A stretch of DNA of 9,451 nt from contig CAJTVI010000023.1 in the NCBI GenBank assembly GCA_910579545.1, positions 24,354 through 33,804 on the forward strand, read 5' to 3'. The notes under the pieces were generated by a model. That model made no database searches, was not told where the DNA came from, and saw nothing but the letters and a program-made list of their open reading frames with translations. The DNA is from an uncultured Oscillospiraceae bacterium (GTDB lineage Bacteria; Bacillota; Clostridia; Oscillospirales; Ruminococcaceae). Position numbers and translations under genes: made by a program. This document shows positions 1 through 5,290 of this stretch, in pieces. Positions within the stretch are counted from its first letter, which is position 1. Each line of letters begins with the position of its first letter.

Positions 1-1845
1 GAAAACCTGCGCTTTGCCCGCCGGCTGCGGGCCGGGCGGACGGCGGCGGAGCTGCCGGCCGAAGCCGGCGCGCCCCCCTGCAGATTGCCGGTGTGGCGCT
101 GCGCCGGTCTTACTTCCCCCTGCCTGTTTGGGGTGCTGCGCCCGGCTGTCTACCTGAACGACGCGGCCTGCCAGAGCCCCCAGGCGATGGGCTGGGCGGT
201 GCGGCACGAGTGGCAGCACTACCGCCACAAGGACCATGTGTGGTGCCTGGCGCGGTGCGTGTGCCTGGCCGTGTACTGGTGGCACCCGCTGGTTTGGCTG
301 GCGGCGGCGCTTTCCCGCCGGGACTGCGAGCTTGCCTGTGACGAGGGGGTCACGGCGGCGCTGGACGAGCCGGAGCGGTTAGCATATGGCCGCTGCCTGC
401 TGGCGCTGGCCCCGGCGCGCGGCGCGCAGCGCGCCCGCCCGCTGGCCGCCACCGGCATGAGCGAGAGCGCAAAGCAGCTGAAGGCCCGGCTGGCGGCCAT
501 TGGCGCGGCGCACAAGCCCGCAGTGTGGGCGGCGGTGCTGGCGGTGATCGCGGCGGTTCTGCTGGCCGTGACCACCCTGACCCGCGCCCCCGCCCTGCCC
601 CGCGACGCGCAGGCCGCGCTGGAGCAGCTGGCAAACAGCGTAACAGTGCGGGACGGCTCCTTGGGCTTTACCCTGCCCGAAACCGGCTTTGGCCCCGCCG
701 AGTGGGAGATCCATATCTCGGGCTCGGCCCGGATGGGCGATGGCCAGATGAGCCTGCACTTTTTGGAAGAGGAGCAGGACTGGCAGGGCGGGGCGTGGTA
801 CCCCATTACCGAGGAGGCCAGCCTGTACGACGGCGTGACCGAGCTTTGGCTGGAGGCCGCCCTGCCCGACGAGGAGGGCCAGCGCAGCATCCGGGTGGAC
901 CTGCTGGAGGCGGCGGTGGACGCCGCAAGCCGCCGGGCGGGAACCCTGGCCGCCGCCCTGCCCGAGGGCGAGGAGGTCTGGGTGGATTACCGGCTGGACG
1001 AGGCCAACACCCTTGTGTACAGCTATTTTACGGCCGAGGGGCTGCCAAACAACGAGGACGCGGTGCACGGGCATGTGTATCTGGTACAGCTGGGCGAGAG
1101 CGGCGTACAGCGGCTGGACCCGCTGGTGCAAAGCGAGGCCCGCCTTTTGGACGAGCTGGCCGAGGGCGAGGGGTATTTTTACTGGCCGCCGGTTTGGCTG
1201 AATGAAGGCCAGCGGGTGCTGTTTGGCTGGCAGACGACCGCCGGCTCCGCCCTGACCACCCGGCTGTGGACGATCGAACAGGGCGCGCCCAAGGAGCTGG
1301 ACTGCCCGGCCGAGCAGCTGGTTTGGCTGGAGGGCGGCGAGTTTACCGGCACCCGCAGCGCCTGGGACGCCATCCAGGACGAGGACGGCGCCACCGGCCA
1401 CACCCAAAAGATCTACTGGCTTTTTTGGGACGAGGAGGCCTGCGCCCTGCGGGAGTACGCGGGCGAGGAGATCACCGAGGGCGAACTGCTGGAGATCGCC
1501 CAACAGGGCGCCAGCGGCCAGAACGACCGGCTGGTGCGGCAGGCACTGGACGCCATCCGGGCCGAGCGGGGCGTTTTGGGCAGCATCTGGCTGCGGGGCA
1601 ACGGGGTGATCAACCTCAACTACCGCATCCCGCTGGACGAAACCGGCACGGCCTGGGCCAACCACAACATAAGCTTTGTAAGCAGCGCCAACCGTGAGCT
1701 CTCGCTGATCGGGTTTAAGGACGCATCGCCCGGCGGGCTGGAGAGCGAACTGCTGGCCGGCTGCGACCAGGGCGGGGTGTACGAGGCCGCCGGCTGGCCC
1801 GAAATCGCGGTGGATGGCCGCACGGTGCTGGGCGGCGCGGCATAA
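1..1845 (+). CDS. M56 family (BlaR1/MecR1-like) membrane metalloprotease, 5' partial
   Basis: The reading frame is open from base 1, so the gene begins left of the window; the TTG at 85 is internal. 614 codons are visible. The sequence shows a gluzincin site HEWQH (bases 205-219, visible codons 69-73) and a downstream CELACDE motif whose first Glu (codon 110) is the expected third zinc ligand. A hydrophobic stretch follows the zinc site, and a clear membrane helix lies at codons 174-194. About 420 residues follow, rich in Glu, Asp, Trp and Tyr and probably outside the membrane. In this family (BlaR1/MecR1), the outer domain senses a ligand and the M56 domain then triggers inactivation of a BlaI-type repressor. 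Here I see no SxxK/KTG penicillin-binding set in the outer domain, so the ligand is unknown and is probably not a beta-lactam. The gene lies 49 bases upstream of a BlaI-like gene, in the reverse of the usual blaI-blaR1 order. Family assignment is firm; the signal sensed is not known. Confidence 0.9.
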   Translation, partial: ENLRFARRLRAGRTAAELPAEAGAPPCRLPVWRCAGLTSPCLFGVLRPAVYLNDAACQSPQAMGWAVRHEWQHYRHKDHVWCLARCVCLAVYWWHPLVWLAAALSRRDCELACDEGVTAALDEPERLAYGRCLLALAPARGAQRARPLAATGMSESAKQLKARLAAIGAAHKPAVWAAVLAVIAAVLLAVTTLTRAPALPRDAQAALEQLANSVTVRDGSLGFTLPETGFGPAEWEIHISGSARMGDGQMSLHFLEEEQDWQGGAWYPITEEASLYDGVTELWLEAALPDEEGQRSIRVDLLEAAVDAASRRAGTLAAALPEGEEVWVDYRLDEANTLVYSYFTAEGLPNNEDAVHGHVYLVQLGESGVQRLDPLVQSEARLLDELAEGEGYFYWPPVWLNEGQRVLFGWQTTAGSALTTRLWTIEQGAPKELDCPAEQLVWLEGGEFTGTRSAWDAIQDEDGATGHTQKIYWLFWDEEACALREYAGEEITEGELLEIAQQGASGQNDRLVRQALDAIRAERGVLGSIWLRGNGVINLNYRIPLDETGTAWANHNISFVSSANRELSLIGFKDASPGGLESELLAGCDQGGVYEAAGWPEIAVDGRTVLGGAA

Positions 1846-1878
1846 GCGGGCGCAGGGCGATGCCCCGCCAACCAAAAA

Positions 1879-1884
1879 AGGAGG
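1879..1884 (+). promoter_or_regulatory. Ribosome binding site of the BlaI-like gene
   Basis: AGGAGG (AAGGAGG from 1878) lies 10 bases before the ATG at 1895. It decides this start over the in-frame upstream extension, which begins at 1814 inside the end of the M56 gene and lacks such a site. Confidence 0.85.
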
Positions 1885-1894
1885 AACCGCACAG

Positions 1895-2311
1895 ATGAAC
1901 CAGAGCGAACAAACCGCGCGGCCCCAGGCGGTGCAGCTTTCGCCCGGGGAATGGAAGCTGATGGAACAGCTGTGGGCCGAGAGCCCGCAGACCATTACCC
2001 GGCTTACCGCCGCCTTGCAGCCGGCCACCGGCTGGGGCAAGCACACGGTGATCACCATGCTGAACCGGCTGGAGGCCAAGGGGGCGGTGGCCCACACCGA
2101 GGGCGGGCCGGCCAAGCAGTTTTCGCCCCGCATCCCCCGGGCCGAGGCCGCCCTGCAGGAGACCGAGACCCTTTTGCAGAAGGTGTACGGCGGCAGCCTG
2201 GGCCTTTTGGTCAACGCCTTTGTGGAGCAAAAGGGCATCACCGAGGCCGAGCGCGCCGAACTGCTGCGCATTTTGGAAAAGGCCGGCGGGCAGGGCGGCG
2301 GGCAGGGGTAA
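1895..2311 (+). CDS. BlaI/MecI-family transcriptional repressor
   Basis: A 138-residue winged-helix DNA-binding protein, close to the usual length of about 125-130. The N-terminal domain carries the family pattern: LSPGEWKLMEQLW (residues 15-27), the recognition region around GWGKHTVITMLNRLEAKG (46-63) and a wing ending in a GGPAKQFSP-like strand (70-78). The C-terminal part (about 84-130) is the helical dimerisation domain, ending in a Gly/Gln-rich tail. These repressors bind as dimers to promoters of their own operon and are inactivated when the partner M56 receptor is triggered. The start is set by the AGGAGG site 10 bases upstream. Aligned from memory with MecI without gaps, the scissile Asn-Phe pair corresponds here to Ala108-Phe109, with Asn at 107. 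No operator is visible; the promoter is presumably left of the window. The target genes are unknown. Confidence 0.93.
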   Translation: MNQSEQTARPQAVQLSPGEWKLMEQLWAESPQTITRLTAALQPATGWGKHTVITMLNRLEAKGAVAHTEGGPAKQFSPRIPRAEAALQETETLLQKVYGGSLGLLVNAFVEQKGITEAERAELLRILEKAGGQGGGQG

Positions 2312-2316
2312 CGCGC

Positions 2317-2340
2317 AGCTTTTATAAAGCATAAAAAGCT
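2317..2340. repeat. AT-rich inverted repeat after the BlaI-like gene
   Basis: AGCTTTT (2317-2323) and AAAAGCT (2334-2340) are perfect inverted arms with a 10-base spacer. The right part is also one copy of a 15-bp direct repeat found again at 2400-2414. It lies next to the strong hairpin at 2343-2370, and its T-run on the minus strand supplies that terminator's tail. Confidence 0.6.
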
Positions 2341-2342
2341 TT

Positions 2343-2370
2343 GGGGCGCGGCTCAAAAGAGCCGCGCCCC
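2343..2370. terminator. Bidirectional intrinsic terminator between convergent operons
   Basis: GGGGCGCGGCTC (2343-2354) and GAGCCGCGCCCC (2359-2370) form a perfect 12-bp stem with an AAAA loop, placed between the stops of the two convergent operons at 2311 and 2429. On the minus strand the hairpin is followed by AAAGCTTTTTATGC, a usable T-run. On the plus strand the tail TGGTTCTATT is weak. It therefore probably ends the minus-strand operon well and the plus-strand pair less efficiently. Confidence 0.85.
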
Positions 2371-2399
2371 TGGTTCTATTAAAATCATATCCTATGCCC

Positions 2400-2414
2400 A
2401 AAGCATAAAAAGCT
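2400..2414. repeat. Second copy of 15-bp direct repeat
   Basis: AAAGCATAAAAAGCT occurs here and at 2326-2340, on either side of the 12-bp-stem terminator. It is AT-rich against a very GC-rich background and lies in the 117-base gap between the convergent genes. The function is unknown; in the minus direction each copy provides a run of five T. Confidence 0.7.
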
Positions 2415-2428
2415 ATGCCGCCTGCCGT

Positions 2429-4042
2429 TTACCCTGCGCCCTGCGCCGGGGCATGGCGGGTAAAAAAGGCGCGGCGCAGCCGCGCGGCATCCATGTGCTT
2501 TGGGCCGGCCAATGCCTCCCGCAGCGCGCTGGGGGAGGCATTTTGCGCGCCGGGGCCGCGCTTTTCGCATACCCACGTCCAATAACGCTCGCGCCAAATC
2601 AGTTGGCCCTCACGGGTCACATAGCCCATTTCATACCCATCAGCAGAGAGCCAATTGTACAAACACGCAATGCCATTGTGGAAGCTGGCAGAGTGGCGAG
2701 GGCAGTACAAACTGAAAAACCCGGACACGGTTTGCAGAAGCGGGCGGCCATTTGCATCCACAAAGCCCCAGTGCATGCTGTCAAAATCGTAATAGGCGCC
2801 GGCCCCCTCGCTGAAGCAGTAACCCCCCTCGTAATCGCCTATGTTGTGGGGAGGAGGCCACGGCACACGGCCCGCCGTAAAGGCAAGGCTGCCATCCGGC
2901 CGGATATAGCCCATCTGGCCCGCGTGCGCATTCCCCGAATACGGGTCGGTAAGCTGCACGCCGGCCAACCCCTCCGAAAACGGCCCCGCAAGGTAGTATT
3001 GCGGCGGGATGATCATCTGGCCCTGCCGGTCGATATAGCCATACAGCCCATCCTCACAGCGCGCCGCCGCAAGCCCCTGGGAAAAGCCGTCCGCCGCCGC
3101 AAACTGCGGCGGGATGGCCCACTCGCCCGCGGTGTTCAGGTAGCCGTACCGGCCGTTTTGCGCCGCGGGCAGCAGCCCCTCGGAAAACTCCGGCCGGTTG
3201 CAGCTTGAGAAAAGGAAAACGTTCATCATTCTAAGATAAAATATCCACTCCTGCTCCCGGTCGATCAGAATGCCGGATGCCACCGTTTTGCCCTCCGCAT
3301 CCAAAACAGACAGCCGGAGCTTTTCCGGGCCGGCCGGGGCAAGCTGTACCGCGGCCCCCTCGCAAAGCCGCCCGGTGCGCACCGGGTCGCGCCAGCGGTA
3401 ACGCTCCCGTCCACTGGTATCAATGCAGGCGTATTCGTTCTCTGCGATCTGCACCCGGGCAAAGCCCTCGTGGAAGGCCTCTGCGTCCAGATACTGCGGC
3501 GGGATGGCCCACTCGCCCGCGGCGGTCACATACCCCCATCGCCCGCCGCGCTTGGCAGCATAAAGGTAATCCTCGCCGGTCACCTCGCAGAGGTCGTACT
3601 CCCGAATCGTATTCTCAATACCGGGGATGTACACCGGCTGGCCGGTCTCGGAGATGTAGCAGCCCAGCCTGCCGTCTGCAAGGTAATACCAATGCCCGGT
3701 TTCGTGGTTTGGCAGCCGCCGGATCACGTTGACCGGCAGCAAAAACCGGGCCTGCCCCTCCGGCCGCGGAAGGATAAGCGAAAACACCGCCTGCCGGTTT
3801 TTCCAGCCGCCGGGGGCCGGGTGCGGGCAGGCGGCGGCCGCCGTGGTTTTGGCCTGCCGGGGCACGGGCGCGGCAGCAGCCCCAGCCGCACAGCCCGCCA
3901 AAAGGCATGCGGCGGCCAGCACGCCAAGTATACGGGCCAGCCGGCCCCCGCGCGGGGCCGCACAGCCGGCGGCTGCGGCCCGCCCTTCCATCTGGGGGCG
4001 CGGGACCGCCGGGCGGCCTGAGCGCCGGCCCGGCAGGCTCAC
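2429..4042 (-). CDS. WG-repeat lipoprotein
   Basis: A 537-residue protein if read from GTG at 4042. That GTG overlaps the stop of the preceding TSCPD gene as GTGA and has AAGGAGG 14 bases upstream. An ATG at 3991 (Met18) would give a more ordinary 33-residue signal peptide but has no visible ribosome binding site. The N-terminus shows an Arg-rich start, a hydrophobic core and the lipobox LLAGC (Cys51 from GTG), so the protein is probably a lipid-anchored surface protein. The body contains WG/KWGFI-type repeats: RWGYVTAAGEWAIPPQY near residue 170, RYGYLNTAGEWAIPPQF near 300, LYGYIDRQGQMIIPPQYY near 335, and weaker copies later (MGYIRPDGS, HWGFVDANGRP, MGYVTREGQ). WG-repeat proteins are usually surface or secreted proteins thought to mediate binding; no enzyme motif is seen. 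The last 35 or so residues are not repeat-like and overlap two hairpins. Parts of the gene use noticeably less GC-rich codons than its neighbours. Confidence 0.85.
   Translation of the reverse strand: MSLPGRRSGRPAVPRPQMEGRAAAAGCAAPRGGRLARILGVLAAACLLAGCAAGAAAAPVPRQAKTTAAAACPHPAPGGWKNRQAVFSLILPRPEGQARFLLPVNVIRRLPNHETGHWYYLADGRLGCYISETGQPVYIPGIENTIREYDLCEVTGEDYLYAAKRGGRWGYVTAAGEWAIPPQYLDAEAFHEGFARVQIAENEYACIDTSGRERYRWRDPVRTGRLCEGAAVQLAPAGPEKLRLSVLDAEGKTVASGILIDREQEWIFYLRMMNVFLFSSCNRPEFSEGLLPAAQNGRYGYLNTAGEWAIPPQFAAADGFSQGLAAARCEDGLYGYIDRQGQMIIPPQYYLAGPFSEGLAGVQLTDPYSGNAHAGQMGYIRPDGSLAFTAGRVPWPPPHNIGDYEGGYCFSEGAGAYYDFDSMHWGFVDANGRPLLQTVSGFFSLYCPRHSASFHNGIACLYNWLSADGYEMGYVTREGQLIWRERYWTWVCEKRGPGAQNASPSALREALAGPKHMDAARLRRAFFTRHAPAQGAG
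2462..2485 (-). terminator. Terminator-like hairpin inside the 3' end of the WG-repeat ORF
   Basis: On the minus strand, GCGCGGC (2485-2479), loop TGC and GCCGCGC (2475-2469) form a 7-bp all-GC stem, followed by C and TTTTTT (2467-2462). This has the shape of an intrinsic terminator, but it ends about 31 bases before the ORF stop codon at 2429-2431. It may be a chance result of Ala/Arg-rich codons followed by two Phe codons. Confidence 0.45.
2511..2542. repeat. 10-bp inverted repeat within the WG-repeat ORF 3' end
   Basis: AATGCCTCCC (2511-2520) and GGGAGGCATT (2533-2542) are perfect inverted arms with a 12-base GC-rich spacer. They lie about 25 bases upstream, in the minus direction, of the terminator-like hairpin at 2462-2485. 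Read on the plus strand, the stem is followed by two further T. Confidence 0.6.
3103..3132. repeat. 30-bp direct repeat, copy 1 (WG-repeat unit)
   Basis: This 30-base stretch is identical to 3493-3522. On the minus strand it codes the GEWAIPPQ core of a WG-type repeat. Identity at every base, including third codon positions, suggests a recent duplication or gene conversion between repeat units. Confidence 0.85.
3493..3522. repeat. 30-bp direct repeat, copy 2 (WG-repeat unit)
   Basis: Identical to 3103-3132. A third, diverged unit near 2998-3012 keeps only the GCGGCGGGATG part (codons IIPPQ). Confidence 0.85.
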
Positions 4043-4293
4043 AGCTGCTCCAGCGCCTCCTTGAGGGCCAGCGCGATCTGGTCCGGGCAGGAGGTGGGGC
4101 GGGGGCCGCAGGTGGTGCCCTGCATGCGGGCGATGGCGTCCTGGGCCTTCATGCCCTTGATCAGCTGGCAGATGCCCTTGAGGTTGCCGTTGCAGCCGCC
4201 CTTTACCTGCACCTCCTCGATGGTGCCGTCGGGCGCAAGGCTTACCTGGGTCTGGGTGGAGCAGGTGCCGATGTTTTTACGTGTGTAGGTCAT
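4039..4293 (-). CDS. TIGR03905-type TSCPD domain protein
   Basis: An 84-residue protein matching the small TSCPD family TIGR03905 along its whole length. It carries five cysteines: Cys11 (GTCSTQT), Cys34 (KGGCNGN), Cys42 (GICQLI), Cys62 (TTCGP) and Cys69 in the signature TSCPDQIA. The related TSCPD domain also occurs at the C-terminus of some B12-dependent ribonucleotide reductases, where the cysteines may bind metal. The function of the stand-alone protein is unknown; metal or Fe-S binding is an inference from the cysteines. The ATG at 4293 is preceded by AAAGGA (4308-4303) 9 bases away. The gene lies 22 bases after the PHP gene, and its TGA overlaps the GTG of the WG-repeat gene, so it sits inside the minus-strand operon. 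Confidence 0.92.
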   Translation of the reverse strand: MTYTRKNIGTCSTQTQVSLAPDGTIEEVQVKGGCNGNLKGICQLIKGMKAQDAIARMQGTTCGPRPTSCPDQIALALKEALEQL

Positions 4294-4315
4294 CTTGATT
4301 CATCCTTTCTTGTTT

Positions 4316-5209
4316 TTAATCCTGAACCGGCGCTTTTGGGGCCGCCGGGGTTTTGGTCGGGACCGCCTTGCGCTGCCGCGCCAGGGCGGCAATGCGCTCG
4401 ATCTGGTCATCGGCGGTGGTGCAGAAGCCCACCGGCCGCGGGGTTTTGGTGAGGAAGCCGTGGTAATCGGTGCCGCCGGTCACGATAAGGTCGTAGGTTT
4501 TGGCCAGCTGCCAAAGCTCGGCCTTGTCCTCGGGGGTGTTGCGGGGGTGCTCGATCTCCAGCCCGTCGATGGCGCCGGCCGCGGCAAGCTGGCGCACCAG
4601 CGGCATGCTGTGGTAGACGCTGGGGTGGGCAAACACCACCACCGCCCGGGCCGCCCGGGCCACGGCCAGCACCTCGTCCACCGTTTGGTACTGGGGGGTG
4701 TGGATGATCCGCCCCGGCACCGGCCGCAGGGCAAACAGGTCCAGATAGGTCTTGCCGTAGATGCCGTCCGCCTGGCCGATCTCATAAAGCGCCCGCATGA
4801 TGTGGGCCTTGTAGAGCACCCCTGCGTCCCGGCTGTAATCCAGCGCCGCCTGGGCCGAAAACTGGGGGCAGAGCTCCTCCAGCTCCCGCGCGCTCTGGGT
4901 GCAGGCGGCGGTGCGGCGGCGGGCCATGGTATCGCAGTGGGCGGCAAGGGCGGCGCAGTCGTCCGGCCAGTAGCACAGCAGGTGCACCCGGTGCTGGCGC
5001 TCGTAGTCGTAGGCGGTGAGCTCGGTGGCCGGGATGAGGCTGACCCCCTCCTGGCTGGGGTGGGCATAGGCATACCGCACCGAGAGCATCGAGTCGTGAT
5101 CCGAGATGGCAAGATGGCTCAAACCCGCCCTTGCAGCCAAAAAGGGCAGCTTTTGGATGGGGGTAGAGCCGTCCGAGCAGGTGGAATGGGTGTGCAGGTC
5201 GCCCGGCAT
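4316..5209 (-). CDS. PHP-domain metal-dependent phosphoesterase
   Basis: A 297-residue PHP-fold protein with the expected metal-binding motifs in order: DLHTHSTCSDG (His6, His8, Asp13), SDHD (residues 36-39), Glu63 in ATELTA, an HIMRAL motif in the middle, FAHPSVYH, and GTDYHG near the C-terminus. The layout and length are those of the stand-alone YciV/TrpH-like group. Characterised members of that group act on the 3' phosphate of nucleoside 3',5'-bisphosphates or as 5'-3' exoribonucleases (RNase AM). The exact substrate here cannot be read from sequence. No signal peptide is seen, so it is cytoplasmic. The start is set by AAAGGAGGT upstream of the ATG at 5209. It lies 81 bases after the hydratase gene, with no strong terminator between, and 22 bases before the TSCPD gene. 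The Pro/Lys/Ala-rich last 20 or so residues look disordered. Confidence 0.92.
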   Translation of the reverse strand: MPGDLHTHSTCSDGSTPIQKLPFLAARAGLSHLAISDHDSMLSVRYAYAHPSQEGVSLIPATELTAYDYERQHRVHLLCYWPDDCAALAAHCDTMARRRTAACTQSARELEELCPQFSAQAALDYSRDAGVLYKAHIMRALYEIGQADGIYGKTYLDLFALRPVPGRIIHTPQYQTVDEVLAVARAARAVVVFAHPSVYHSMPLVRQLAAAGAIDGLEIEHPRNTPEDKAELWQLAKTYDLIVTGGTDYHGFLTKTPRPVGFCTTADDQIERIAALARQRKAVPTKTPAAPKAPVQD

Positions 5210-5290
5210 GGGCGGGCACCTCCTTTGCGGTGAGTCTTGAGCGGCGGGCAGCCTCCCCTTACAAGGGCCGCATGCCCCTGCAGGGCGGCG

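Noticed and set aside
379..2271. 630-codon open frame on the minus strand opposite the M56 and BlaI-like genes
   Set aside because: It is a shadow of two well-supported genes. It has low-complexity Ala/Gly/Leu/Pro composition, no family resemblance, and crosses the gap between the two genes.
2655..2662. TTGTACAA palindrome resembling the core of a BlaI operator
   Set aside because: It lies inside the WG-repeat coding region far from any promoter, is only 8 bp long, and falls in an AT-richer stretch where chance occurrence is likely.
3103..3522. Possible CRISPR-like or mobile repeat from the two identical 30-bp copies
   Set aside because: There are only two copies, 390 bases apart and in frame within a WG-repeat gene, and they encode the repeat core.
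4295..5233. 312-codon open frame on the plus strand opposite the PHP gene
   Set aside because: It lacks recognisable domains or a ribosome binding site, and the minus strand carries every PHP metal motif.
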